A DNA stretch of 64,000 bases from Poriferisodalis sp965221945 (GTDB lineage: Bacteria; Actinomycetota; Acidimicrobiia; Acidimicrobiales; Poriferisodalaceae), in assembly GCF_965221945.1 (NCBI RefSeq), contig NZ_OZ244925.1, positions 1,488,001-1,552,000 on the forward strand. Reading direction: 5' to 3'. The notes under the pieces are model-generated. The model made no database searches, was not told where the DNA came from, and worked only from the letters and a program-made list of their open reading frames with translations. Made by a program: the position numbers and the translations under genes. Positions 42,648 to 51,499 of the stretch are shown here, piece by piece (position 1 is the first letter of the stretch; each line of letters begins with the position of its first letter).

Positions 42648-44192
42648 ATGTCAGAGTCACTGACGGCCAACAACAACTTCGTCCCGCCGACGGCTGATGA
42701 GGTGCGCGAGATCGCCGCCGCCTACGGGATAACACTCACGGCAGATCAAGCCGAGTCGCACGCGGGAGTCATCGCGGGGGCCGTGCCCGCCTACTCTCGC
42801 TTGAGAGAGCTACCGGAGGTAAGGCCAGATGTGAAGTACCCCCGCACGCCTGGCTATAGACCGCCACCCGAGGAGAACCCGTACAACGCCTGGTACTGGC
42901 GGTGCTCGGTCAAGGGCGCTCCGGAGGGAATCCTCGCTGGCAAGACCGTCGCCATAAAAGACGCCGTCTGCGTGGCGGGCGTTCCCATGATGAACGGCTC
43001 GGCCCTGCTCGATGGCTTCGTTCCCGATATCGACGCCACCGTGGTGACACGGATCCTCGACGCGGGGGGCGAGATCGTCGGCAAGGCGGTGTGCGAGAAC
43101 CTCTGTGTCACTGGTGGCTCGAACTCAGCGGCGACCGGGCCGGTGCTGAACCCGCACAACCCCGAGTACGCGACCGCCGGTTCGTCGAGTGGGTGTGCCG
43201 CCCTCCTCGTGAACGGTGATTGCGACATGGCCATCGGTGGTGACCAGGGGGGCTCGATACGAATGCCTTCGTCCTGGAGCGGCTGCTACGGGCTGAAGCC
43301 GACTTATGGGCTCGTCCCCTATACGGGCGCCTTCGGCATCGAGATGACCGTCGACCATCTCGGACCCATGGCCCGGTCGACACACGACGTCGCGCTCTTG
43401 CTCGAGGCGATCGCCGGCCGCGACCCGATGGACCCGCGGCAACGGGACGATGTCGTGGTCCAGCCCTACACCGAGGCCTTGATCGGCGACATCAGCGATC
43501 TCACGATCGGCGTGATGAGCGAGGGCTTCGGGTGGGAGGGAGGCTCGCAGGACGTCGACGAGGTCGTCAGATCGGCGATCTCGAACTTCGACAGCCTCGG
43601 CGCCAACATGATCGATATCTCGGTGCCATCTCACCTCGACGGCTTCCCGGTCTTCCTCGGCATGTTCGCCGAGGGCACGTTCATCCAGATGTTCCTGTGC
43701 AACGGGTTCGGTACGGGCTGGAATGGCTACTACCCGATGGCCGCCATGGAGCACTTCGGGCGGGGCTTCAAGACCAAGGCCCACAGTCTCTCGGCGACCG
43801 CCCAGTACCTGCTCATCCACGGCCACTACATGATGGACCGGTACAACGGGCAGTTCTACGCGATGGCGCAGAACCAGCGGCCCGCTCTCAGGGCCGCGTA
43901 CGACAGAGCTCTCGAAGAGGTCGACTTGCTCGTCATGCCCACGTGCGCGCCGGAGGGCGTCGCCATGAAGCACATCGCGGACCCGACGATCGAGGAGCTC
44001 TTCGCTACCGGCTGGACGATGGGCAACAACACGTCTCCGTTCAATCTCACGGGTCATCCGGCAATCAGTGTTCCGTGCGGAAAGCACGACGGGCTCCCGG
44101 TCGGATTGATGCTCGTCGGGAAGCACTTCGACGAAGCGACAGTGCTGCGCGCTGCCCACGCCTTCGAGTCAACGGGCATCTACGAAATGTGA
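42648..44192 (+). CDS. Amidase signature family hydrolase
   Basis: A 514-residue amidase with Lys104 in VAIKDAV, cis-Ser180 in AGSSSGC and nucleophile Ser203 in QGGSIRMPSSW. It shares with the amidase at 17874 the long N-terminal extension (IAAAYGITL, VKYPR, YxPPPEENPYNAWYW), VPMMNGS and YGLKPTYGLVPYTG, so the two are paralogues. GGAGGGGGG precedes the ATG. The NTF2-like gene at 44233 follows after 40 nt. It diverges from the restriction-like gene, the two starts being 71 bp apart. The amide substrate is unknown. Confidence 0.9.
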   Translation: MSESLTANNNFVPPTADEVREIAAAYGITLTADQAESHAGVIAGAVPAYSRLRELPEVRPDVKYPRTPGYRPPPEENPYNAWYWRCSVKGAPEGILAGKTVAIKDAVCVAGVPMMNGSALLDGFVPDIDATVVTRILDAGGEIVGKAVCENLCVTGGSNSAATGPVLNPHNPEYATAGSSSGCAALLVNGDCDMAIGGDQGGSIRMPSSWSGCYGLKPTYGLVPYTGAFGIEMTVDHLGPMARSTHDVALLLEAIAGRDPMDPRQRDDVVVQPYTEALIGDISDLTIGVMSEGFGWEGGSQDVDEVVRSAISNFDSLGANMIDISVPSHLDGFPVFLGMFAEGTFIQMFLCNGFGTGWNGYYPMAAMEHFGRGFKTKAHSLSATAQYLLIHGHYMMDRYNGQFYAMAQNQRPALRAAYDRALEEVDLLVMPTCAPEGVAMKHIADPTIEELFATGWTMGNNTSPFNLTGHPAISVPCGKHDGLPVGLMLVGKHFDEATVLRAAHAFESTGIYEM

Positions 44193-44232
44193 TCGGTCGG
44201 TTCTAGCGGAACAAGAGAGAAGGGAATCCATC

Positions 44233-44691
44233 GTGGCGACTCTTGAAGAGCGTGTCGACGTACTGGAAAACATTGAGGCGATTCGCCGCCTCAAGATCGA
44301 GTACGCCCAGGCATGTGATGATGGCTACGACCAGGATCGTATTGCCGAGTGCTACACGGAAGACGGGGTCTTCGACACCGGTGAGTTCGGTCGGCATGAA
44401 GGTCGGGAGACGATCCGAGAGCTCTTCACCGGACAAGAAGACGTCTTCCAGTTTGCCCTTCATAATGTGCTGGGGCACACCGTCAACGTCGAACCGTTTG
44501 CCGATACGGCAACGGGAAGTGTCTACCTCTTCCAGCCGTGCACGGTCGAAGGTGAAGCCCGCTGGTTTGCTGCGACCTACGACGAGGAATACCGCAAAGA
44601 AGACGGGAAGTGGCGCTTCTCGCTGAGCAAGCTGAACGTCGCGTTCAACACACCGTACGACAAGGGCTGGGTCGAGCAGCGCATGGCGTAG
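44233..44691 (+). CDS. SnoaL/NTF2-like protein
   Basis: A 152-residue cone-fold protein of the same subgroup as the one at 37678, with LENIEAIRRLKIEYAQACDDGYDQDRIAECYTEDGVFD, LFQPCTVEG and a terminal NTPYDKGWVEQRMA. The GTG start follows GAAGGGAA. Here it is coupled to an amidase, while its paralogue is coupled to an LLM oxidoreductase. This suggests a shared accessory function for two related substrates, which is inference. Confidence 0.85.
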   Translation: MATLEERVDVLENIEAIRRLKIEYAQACDDGYDQDRIAECYTEDGVFDTGEFGRHEGRETIRELFTGQEDVFQFALHNVLGHTVNVEPFADTATGSVYLFQPCTVEGEARWFAATYDEEYRKEDGKWRFSLSKLNVAFNTPYDKGWVEQRMA

Positions 44692-44715
44692 CCGCTCGTA
44701 GGAGCCAGCCTCTCG

Positions 44716-45264
44716 TCAAGACGCGGAGCCGGGGTCCGTGACCGGCCTCATGATGAGGCCGGGCGCGGGAGCAACTCGGTCGCTCTTCAGGATCCGCTCG
44801 GTCCATTCGTGGTGCTCAACGATGGCATCACCCTCGTGGACATCGAGGTTCCACTGTCGCTCGAAGAGGACGTCGGGCTCGGTGGGCTCCTTGTTCAAGG
44901 TGAGCTGGTCTCGACGGAACGTCACCTCGTATTCCGGGGTGACCCTGGTGAGCAGACCGAGTCGGTGGAGCTCGGGCGCGAGCGTGGCGATCGTCTGCTT
45001 GTACTCGTCCCACGAGCTGGGTGTCGGCGATGGCCCGTGCACGAGCTCGTCGCGACGCCGACGGGCCGCTTCTATCGGCTCGGCTGACTCCGCCCAGGCG
45101 TCGAGCACGGCCACGAGCTTGACGTAAGCCATCGAGGCGAGGGTCGCGTCGTAGCCCTCGTGGTGCAGCACGGCAGCTCCGCCGTGTTTCATCGGGATCC
45201 ACCACGCCTCAGCGATCGCAGCCTCCCGGACAGCGTGCTCCCACTGAGCAGTGACATCTGGCAC
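44716..45264 (-). CDS. Unknown protein with a HEPN-like Rx4H motif
   Basis: A 182-residue protein without a recognised family. It is helical up to about residue 100 and contains AARRRRDELVHGPSP, giving Arg71-x4-His76. This is the catalytic pattern of HEPN ribonucleases, preceded by a helix AYVKLVAVLDAWAES as in such folds. The second half (TPEYEVTFRRDQLTLNKEPTEPDVLFERQW) looks beta-rich. No nucleotidyltransferase (MNT) partner is adjacent, so a toxin role is only a possibility. It is convergent with the NTF2-like gene. Confidence 0.5.
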   Translation of the reverse strand: MPDVTAQWEHAVREAAIAEAWWIPMKHGGAAVLHHEGYDATLASMAYVKLVAVLDAWAESAEPIEAARRRRDELVHGPSPTPSSWDEYKQTIATLAPELHRLGLLTRVTPEYEVTFRRDQLTLNKEPTEPDVLFERQWNLDVHEGDAIVEHHEWTERILKSDRVAPAPGLIMRPVTDPGSAS

Positions 45265-45376
45265 GCGATCAATCTAGTGGCCTGCCTCTGGCGTGAGTGG
45301 TCCTCGGAACCGAGGCTGCTCATTGATGCCAGACTCCGAGTCAGGGAGCCCGCGCGGCAACGAGGGGGATGAGGAA

Positions 45377-46804
45377 ATGGCGATCGACGTAGGGCAGTAC
45401 GACGCATTGGCTCTGGCCGACCTTGTCAGGCGCAAGGAGATCAAGCCGATCGAGCTGGTAGACGCGGCGATTGAGAGGATCGAGCGCGTCAACCCCGAGC
45501 TCAACTGCGTGATGTTCAAGAACTACGACGCAGCCCGGGAGTCAGCCAGTGGCCCGCTGCCGGACGGGCCCTTTATCGGCGTGCCCCTGCTGCTCAAGGA
45601 TCTGGGCATCAGCTACGAAGGACTGCCTCTGACGGGCGGCTGCCGTTACCTCCAGGATGTCGTCGCCGAAGAAGACAGCGTGATCGCCGAGCGCATCGCC
45701 GAGGGTGGCTTCATCCGGCTCGCCAAGACAGTGACGCCTGAGCTCGGTTACTGCGCCGCGTCCGAGCCGCCCATCTATCCGCCGGCGCGCAATCCATGGA
45801 ATCGCGACCACACGCCAGGTGGCTCCAGCGGCGGCTCGGGTGCTGCCGTAGCCGCCCGCGTCGTGCCCCTGGCCACCGCCAGCGACGGCGGCGGCTCGAC
45901 CCGCATCCCGGCCTCCAACAACGGCCTGGTCGGACTCAAGCAATCGCGTGGTGGCACGACGTTGGCCCCGCTCCAAGCGGCGCCGTGGTACGGCTGCGTC
46001 GTCGACGGCTGTGTGTCGTTGAGTGTGCGAGACCAGGCGGCCTATCACGACCTGACCCAGTATTCGACGCCTGGCGATGTGTACTCACTGCCGCGGCCCG
46101 AGCTTCCGTTCCTGGACGAGGTCGGCAGAGATCCCGGGCGGCTCAGAATCGCGATCATCACGAAGGCCGCAAACGGTAAGCCCGTCCATCCTGATTGCGT
46201 CGAAGGCGCCCACAACGCGGCAGAGCTGTGCAGCTCGCTCGGCCACGACGTCGAGGAGGCGGAATACAGCTTCGACTTCGACTCCCTCAGCGAGGTCTTC
46301 TCGCGCATGGCCTGCGCGGCGACGGCCGGCCTCCTCCGTGATACAACGAGGAGAGTCGGGCGTGCGCCACGGCAGGACGAGCTCGGCAATGTGATTCAAG
46401 AGATGGTCGAGCGCGGCGAGCAGATGAGCGCAGCAGCGCTCGTCGACGACATCGAGGCGATGCACGCCTTCGGCTGGACCATCGCCAAGGACTGCCTGCC
46501 CTATGACGTGGTGATCACGCCGACAATGCCCAACCCGCCGCACAGGGTCGGCTACTACGACATGACCCTGAGCTTCGATCACTATCAGTTCGAGCTACTG
46601 ATTCCGGAGATTGTCTTCACGCTCCCGCACAATGTCAGCGGTCTGCCCGCCATGTCACTGCCGCTTCATTGGAGCACCGAGGGCTTGCCCTGCGGCGTGC
46701 AGTTCATCGCCAAGCACGCCAACGATTCCCTGCTGTTCCGGCTGGCAGCGCAGATCGAACGGGCCCAGCCATGGAGCGACAAGGTGCCGCCCATCCACGC
46801 CTGA
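45377..46804 (+). CDS. Amidase signature family hydrolase
   Basis: A 475-residue amidase with Lys74 in LLLKDLG, cis-Ser151 in GGSSGGSGAAV and nucleophile Ser174 in GGGSTRIPAS. It belongs to a different branch from the other three: it has the standard N-terminus (YDALALADLVRRKEIKPIELVDAAIERIE) and GGGSTRIP instead of GGSIRIP, as in 6-aminohexanoate-cyclic-dimer hydrolase-like proteins. The ATG at 45377 has GATGAGGAA upstream; an in-frame start at 45293 is less likely. The gene is convergent with the enoyl-CoA hydratase. Confidence 0.9.
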   Translation: MAIDVGQYDALALADLVRRKEIKPIELVDAAIERIERVNPELNCVMFKNYDAARESASGPLPDGPFIGVPLLLKDLGISYEGLPLTGGCRYLQDVVAEEDSVIAERIAEGGFIRLAKTVTPELGYCAASEPPIYPPARNPWNRDHTPGGSSGGSGAAVAARVVPLATASDGGGSTRIPASNNGLVGLKQSRGGTTLAPLQAAPWYGCVVDGCVSLSVRDQAAYHDLTQYSTPGDVYSLPRPELPFLDEVGRDPGRLRIAIITKAANGKPVHPDCVEGAHNAAELCSSLGHDVEEAEYSFDFDSLSEVFSRMACAATAGLLRDTTRRVGRAPRQDELGNVIQEMVERGEQMSAAALVDDIEAMHAFGWTIAKDCLPYDVVITPTMPNPPHRVGYYDMTLSFDHYQFELLIPEIVFTLPHNVSGLPAMSLPLHWSTEGLPCGVQFIAKHANDSLLFRLAAQIERAQPWSDKVPPIHA

Positions 46805-46841
46805 CGGGTCGGGCGAGCTCTTGGACCGGACGCTCGCCCCG

Positions 46842-47618
46842 TCAGCGGCCCTCGAAGCGAGCTGGTCGCTTCTCGACGAACGCGGTGATGCCCTCTCGGG
46901 CGTCGTTGGTCGCCAGCGCGCGGTGAATGGTCTCGGTCTCGAGCTCGAGCGCTCGCTCGAGCTCGTCCTGCTGCATCTGGTCCATGAGGCGCTTCGAGAG
47001 CTGCACGGCCAGCGGCGCCCGGCTGGCAATCCGCCCGGCCATCTCGTTGGCGGTGTCGAGGAGCGAGCCCGAGTCGACGACCCGGTTCACGAGACCGATG
47101 CGGTGTGCCTCGGCGGCGTCGATCACGTCGCCCAGCAGGACGATCTCCCGTGCATTGCCCTCGCCGACGACTCGAGCGAGGAGGGAGGCCGCGCCATTGG
47201 TCATCGTCACGCCGATGCTCACCTCGGGGCATCCGAAGCTGGAGCGGTGCGATGCAATGCGGAGGTCGCATGCGCAGATCATCTCGACTCCGCCGCCGAT
47301 CGCATACCCGTCGATGGCGGCGATGACGGGCGTCCCGATGTGCCTCAGGGTGCGCGTGATGGCCTGAAAGGCGTCGATCGCGTCGCTGAGCCGTGACTCG
47401 TCGAGCGACACCGCCTCGTGGAGATCCCAGCCACCGGTGAACGCGTTGCCGCTGCCAGCGAGGACGACGGCCCGCACGTCGGCGTCGTGGTCAGCAGCAG
47501 CGAGGGCTTCGTTGAGCCCAGTGAGCGCCTCGAGGCTCAGGGCATTCAGCACCTCGGGACGATGCAACGTGATCGTCACGATTTGACCTGACTTCTCCGT
47601 GAGCACGATGTCTGGCAC
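46842..47618 (-). CDS. Enoyl-CoA hydratase/isomerase family protein
   Basis: A 258-residue crotonase-fold protein with RPEVLNALSLEAL, AVVLAGSGNAFTGGWDL (oxyanion loop), IAAIDGYAIGGGVEMICACDLRIAS and FGCPEVSIGVTMTNGAASLL. The usual catalytic Glu pair is not fully evident: FGCPEVSIG supplies one, while the first (usually in GGGxELA) is GGGVEM. It probably hydrates or isomerises an enoyl-CoA. Its start is 18 nt after the DppF-like ATPase stop, so it is the last gene of the transporter operon. Confidence 0.87.
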   Translation of the reverse strand: MPDIVLTEKSGQIVTITLHRPEVLNALSLEALTGLNEALAAADHDADVRAVVLAGSGNAFTGGWDLHEAVSLDESRLSDAIDAFQAITRTLRHIGTPVIAAIDGYAIGGGVEMICACDLRIASHRSSFGCPEVSIGVTMTNGAASLLARVVGEGNAREIVLLGDVIDAAEAHRIGLVNRVVDSGSLLDTANEMAGRIASRAPLAVQLSKRLMDQMQQDELERALELETETIHRALATNDAREGITAFVEKRPARFEGR

Positions 47619-47636
47619 GTGGCCAACCTCCTGCCG

Positions 47637-48629
47637 TCACACGGAGCCGGCGCGAAGCATCTCCTCGGCCCGGCGACACGCGACCGGGCGGGTGCTCGAG
47701 TTGACAGAGATCTCGAGGAGTTGCGGCTCCCACCCCGAGCACTCCATCTCTGCTGCCGGGCAGCGGGAGAACAGGGGGCAGCCGATCGGGAGGTTGATGG
47801 GGCTCGGGATCTCGCCGCTCAGCTCGTAGGTCGGCGCGGCCGCGTTTGGGTCCGGGTACAGCACGGCGCCCAGCAGCGAGCGGGTGTACGGATGGAGCGG
47901 ACGGGCGAACAGGGCGTCGGTCTCCTCGACCTCGACGATGCGCCCGAGGTACATCACGGCGATGCGCTTGCTCACGCTCCGGACGGCGGTCAGGTCGTGG
48001 GAGATGAAGAGATAAGAGACGTCGAGCCGATCCTGGAGCTCGTGAAGCAGCCCGAGGATCTCGCCGCGACCGACGACGTCGAGGTTGGAGACGGGCTCGT
48101 CGAGCACGATCAGGTCGGGCTCCATCATGAGCGCTCGTGCGACCGCGAACCGCTGCTGTTGGCTCGTCGTGAGCGCTTCGGGGTGTGCATCGACGAGCCC
48201 GGGCGGCACCCGTACGATCTCCAGGACCTCGTCGACGCGGCGCGCTCGGTCGGCGCGCGAGAGCTTCATCGCGTGGAGCGCGTCCCTCAGCATGTTGCGC
48301 ATGGTCATACGCGGGTTGAGCGACAGGAACGGATCCTGAAAGACCATCTGGAGCTTGGGCCGTAAGCGCCGGAACTCCTTCTCCTTGAGGTCGCTGATCC
48401 GCTCTCCGTTGTAGAGCACCTCGCCCGCGGTCGGCTCGGTCAGGCGGAGAATGAGACGGCCGATCGTGGTCTTCCCGGACCCGGACTCCCCGACCAGCCC
48501 CAGCGTCTCGCCCTTGGCGATGGAGAGGTTGACGTCGTCGACGGCGACGAGCGTGCCCTGGTGAGGGATGTGGAAGTGCTTGACCAGACCTCGCATCTCG
48601 ATGAGCGGCGTCTCACTCTCCGGACCCAT
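47637..48629 (-). CDS. Opp/Dpp-type ABC transporter ATPase (DppF-like), non-canonical signature
   Basis: A 330-residue ATPase of the oligopeptide/dipeptide/nickel import family, ending in the typical C-terminal segment with a GCPLFSRCPAA motif. Its own ATP site is canonical: Walker A GESGSGKT (47-54), Q-loop Gln98 in MVFQDP, Walker B LDEPVSNLD (Asp177, Glu178) and H-loop His211 in FISHDL. The signature, normally LSGGQ, reads LTTSQ (153-157). The ATG at 48629 follows GGAGG and overlaps the DppD-like gene by 17 nt. The defect is complementary to that in DppD. Confidence 0.9.
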   Translation of the reverse strand: MGPESETPLIEMRGLVKHFHIPHQGTLVAVDDVNLSIAKGETLGLVGESGSGKTTIGRLILRLTEPTAGEVLYNGERISDLKEKEFRRLRPKLQMVFQDPFLSLNPRMTMRNMLRDALHAMKLSRADRARRVDEVLEIVRVPPGLVDAHPEALTTSQQQRFAVARALMMEPDLIVLDEPVSNLDVVGRGEILGLLHELQDRLDVSYLFISHDLTAVRSVSKRIAVMYLGRIVEVEETDALFARPLHPYTRSLLGAVLYPDPNAAAPTYELSGEIPSPINLPIGCPLFSRCPAAEMECSGWEPQLLEISVNSSTRPVACRRAEEMLRAGSV

Positions 48630-49440
48630 TGCCGCCTCCCTTGTCACCAGCCGCTCGCGCCCGGTCAAGCTCTGTCACCTCGAGCAGGCGCTTGCTGTAC
48701 TCGTGCTCTGGATTCTCGAAGAACGTCTTCACGTCGGCATTCTCGGTCAGCCGCCCTCCGCTCAGCACGGCCACACGGTCACAGTACTGAGCGACGATAC
48801 CCAGATCTCCGGTCGCGATCAGCAGCCCGAGTCCAGAATCTTCGATCAGCGAGTTGAAGTCGTCGAGCACCTGACGGGCCACGGTGACGTCGAGGCCGGT
48901 CGTCGGGTCGTCGGTGACCAGGAACCTAGGCCGGTTCACGAGCGACATCGCGATGACCACGCGCTGACACATACCGCCGCTGAGCTCATGAGGGTAGCTC
49001 TGCGCCCGGATCTCGGGATCGGGGATGCCGACGCGCCGGATGAGCTCGACAGCCCTGTCGTAGGCGTCCTTCCTGTCGAGCGACTCGTCGTGGTCGAGGG
49101 CAACCCTCGCGATCTGATTGCCAACCCGCTCGAGGGGGTTCAGCCGGGAGCGGCCGCCGCCCATGAGAATGGCCAGCTCGCGGCCGAGGATCTTGCGGCG
49201 CTCGTCGAGCTCCATCGCCAGCAGGTCGCGCCCGTCGAGGCGTATCGCTCCCTCGGCGACGATGGGATGATCGACCAGCCCACCGATCGTCTGCACGAGC
49301 AGCGACTTCCCCGTCCCGGTCTCACCGACCAGACCGACGGCCTGACCGGCCTCGACCGTCAGCTCGATGTCGGTGAGGATCGGTTCGACGCCTCGACCGC
49401 CATCGCTGATGCCGATGTTCAGATGGCTCAGCTCGAGCAC
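48613..49440 (-). CDS. Opp/Dpp-type ABC transporter ATPase (DppD-like), degenerate catalytic site
   Basis: A 275-residue ATPase. Walker A is intact (GETGTGKS, 39-46) and the signature is canonical (LSGGM, 153-157). Three catalytic elements are altered: the Q-loop reads ILMGGGRSRLNP in place of the usual FQxPxxSLNP, Walker B ends Asp177-Asp178 instead of Asp-Glu, and the H-loop reads ATGDLG with Gly211 where His is expected. The protein is also shorter than usual at the C-terminus. The GTG start lies just after the permease stop. It is expected to bind ATP but hydrolyse it poorly. Confidence 0.88.
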   Translation of the reverse strand: MLELSHLNIGISDGGRGVEPILTDIELTVEAGQAVGLVGETGTGKSLLVQTIGGLVDHPIVAEGAIRLDGRDLLAMELDERRKILGRELAILMGGGRSRLNPLERVGNQIARVALDHDESLDRKDAYDRAVELIRRVGIPDPEIRAQSYPHELSGGMCQRVVIAMSLVNRPRFLVTDDPTTGLDVTVARQVLDDFNSLIEDSGLGLLIATGDLGIVAQYCDRVAVLSGGRLTENADVKTFFENPEHEYSKRLLEVTELDRARAAGDKGGGNGSGE

Positions 49441-49442
49441 CT

Positions 49443-50354
49443 TCAGAGCTCCGTCCCGGGCTGGATTCCGACCGCTGTGCCCCGCTTCACGGCCCGGATC
49501 CTCAAGCCGACGTCCTGGGCCGCGAAGGCGAACGACAGGACGATGAGGCCCAAGGCGATGCCGGGGAACAGCGCCGGCCACCATTGGCCGGTGACCATAT
49601 TGGTCGCCCCGATGGCGACCATCGATCCGAGCTCGGGTGTCGGACGAGGCACGCCCGCGCCGACGAAGCTCAGGCTGGCCGTGAACAGGATCACGAAGCC
49701 CATGACCACCGGTATCGTGGCGACGCTCGTTTGAATCGAGTTCCGCATGAGATGGCGGAACACGATGCGCGGACCCGAATGGCCGAGCACGCGCGCCGCG
49801 TCGGCGTAGGGCAGCTCTCGCACGGTGAGCATCTCGGCGCGCCCGAGGCGCACGAACGGGGGGATGTTGACGAACGCCATGGCGACGATCACGTTCGTGG
49901 TCGACGGACCTCGAACGGCGACGAGGGCCAAGGCGAAGATGAAGACGGGAAAGGCCTGGAGCACATCCATAGACCGCATGATGAACTCGCTGCTCGCCGC
50001 CGTCACACGACCGACACCGGCTATGTAGCCGGCCAGCGCGCCGATCGGGAAACCGATGACGATGGAGATGATCACTGCGGTGATGGCGATGAACAGGTTC
50101 ACACGCGGCGCAGCCAGGATGCGCGAGAAGATGTCCATCCCCGACCGATCAGTGCCGAGCCAGTGCTCTGAGCCGGGCCGCTGCAGGATCGAGTCGCTGT
50201 CGATCTCTTCGGGGCCGTACGGGCCGATGCTCGGGCCGATGAACATCAGAATGATCCAGATCGCGACCGCGATATAGGTGATGGTCGCCGCCGGGCCGAG
50301 GGTACGGAAGGGGTTCCAGCGCCGACGGGCGGGCTCGGTCGATGGTGTGTTCAT
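49443..50354 (-). CDS. Opp/Dpp-type ABC transporter permease (DppC-like)
   Basis: A 303-residue inner-membrane permease of the BPD_transp_1 family. It starts with a cytoplasmic basic tail and one helix, then a periplasmic segment with GTDRSGMDIFSRILAAPRVNL, and five more helices. The cytoplasmic coupling region reads PPFVRLGRAEMLTVRELPYADAARVLGHSGPRIVFRHLMRN, matching the EAA loop that docks with the ATPases. Its start overlaps the DppB-like stop by 4 nt. It imports the substrate delivered by the lipoprotein encoded upstream. Confidence 0.9.
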   Translation of the reverse strand: MNTPSTEPARRRWNPFRTLGPAATITYIAVAIWIILMFIGPSIGPYGPEEIDSDSILQRPGSEHWLGTDRSGMDIFSRILAAPRVNLFIAITAVIISIVIGFPIGALAGYIAGVGRVTAASSEFIMRSMDVLQAFPVFIFALALVAVRGPSTTNVIVAMAFVNIPPFVRLGRAEMLTVRELPYADAARVLGHSGPRIVFRHLMRNSIQTSVATIPVVMGFVILFTASLSFVGAGVPRPTPELGSMVAIGATNMVTGQWWPALFPGIALGLIVLSFAFAAQDVGLRIRAVKRGTAVGIQPGTEL

Positions 50355-51412
50355 AGTCGAACCCTCGGATCGGACCAGGCGTGGAGGATGTCCACGACGA
50401 GGTACACGAACATGATGAAGAGGGCCGATACGAGCAGGAACCCCTGGACGGCGGCGTAGTCGGCTTCAAGGACCGCCGTCACGCCATAGTTACCGAACCC
50501 GTTGATGCTGAACACGTTCTCGACGAGCACGGCCCCTCCGAGCAGGAAGCCGTACATGACGCCGATGGTCGTGATGATCGGTGGGAGTGCATTCCTCAGC
50601 GCGTATCGGTTGAGAGTCTTGCGTTGCAAGCCCATGACGCGGGCGTTCTGGAGGTAGGGGCTGTCCTCGATCTCGGTCATCTTGACGTAGGTGATCTTGA
50701 GAATCGGACCGCCGTACACGAACATCAGCACCAGGACGGGGCCGACGAGGTGACCGAGGTAGTTCCGCAGCACGCCCCATTCGCCGGCGATTATGGAGTC
50801 GATGATCAAGAAGTTGGTCACCGATTCAGGGCGCATCTGGTCGACGTCTAACGCGCCGAGCGGTGTTGGCGCGATGTTCCACGTCGTGAAGAACACGAAG
50901 ATGAAGATCAGGGCGAGCCAGAAGTCGGCCAACGACCCAGCCAGCAGGCCATAGATCCGGATGAACTGGGCAAGAATCTTGTCGATGAGGCGTCCCTTTG
51001 GTCGAGCCGCTCGCACCCCTAGCGGGATCATGATCAGGACCGACAGACCCATCGAGATGCCCATGAGCTCGATCGTCCCAGGCAGGCGTTCGGCGATGTC
51101 TGTGCGGACCGGCTGTGAGGTGAACCATGAGTCGCCGAGATCGCCTCTTAGCGTGAGCTTCACATAGGTAAAGAATTGCTCGGGCAGTGAGTCGTTCAAG
51201 CCGAGCTTGGTCTCCGTGCGTTCGATCAATTCCGGTGGAGCCTGAGGCCCGAGCATCTGGATAGCCGGATTGCCGGGCACCAGCCGGATCATGATGAACG
51301 AAATGAGCATCACCGCCACGATCTGCGGTATCAGGAAAAGCAAGCGACGCTGGATGAAGCCACCCCTGCGGAACCACCGAACGGGCCGCAGCAGCGCGTT
51401 GACGATCTTCAT
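50351..51412 (-). CDS. Opp/Dpp-type ABC transporter permease (DppB-like)
   Basis: A 353-residue permease with six or more hydrophobic helices: the first is RRLLFLIPQIVAVMLISFIMIRLVPGNPA, a classic DppB start. The coupling loop is KMTEIEDSPYLQNARVMGLQRKTLNRYALRNALPPIITTIG, and the end is FGNYGVTAVLEADYAAVQGFLLVSALFIMFVYLVVDILHAWSDPRVRL. The first periplasmic loop is longer than usual, from about residue 40 to 110. It is second in the operon, 87 bp after the binding-protein gene, and coupled to DppC. Confidence 0.9.
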   Translation of the reverse strand: MKIVNALLRPVRWFRRGGFIQRRLLFLIPQIVAVMLISFIMIRLVPGNPAIQMLGPQAPPELIERTETKLGLNDSLPEQFFTYVKLTLRGDLGDSWFTSQPVRTDIAERLPGTIELMGISMGLSVLIMIPLGVRAARPKGRLIDKILAQFIRIYGLLAGSLADFWLALIFIFVFFTTWNIAPTPLGALDVDQMRPESVTNFLIIDSIIAGEWGVLRNYLGHLVGPVLVLMFVYGGPILKITYVKMTEIEDSPYLQNARVMGLQRKTLNRYALRNALPPIITTIGVMYGFLLGGAVLVENVFSINGFGNYGVTAVLEADYAAVQGFLLVSALFIMFVYLVVDILHAWSDPRVRL

Positions 51413-51499
51413 CTGGGCGGCAGCCTCCTGACCGCTGACCCCAGTCAGGTTGTCGCTATGGTGCTCCGCTCGTCACTGAACGGTGTCCTCGTCCCAGCG

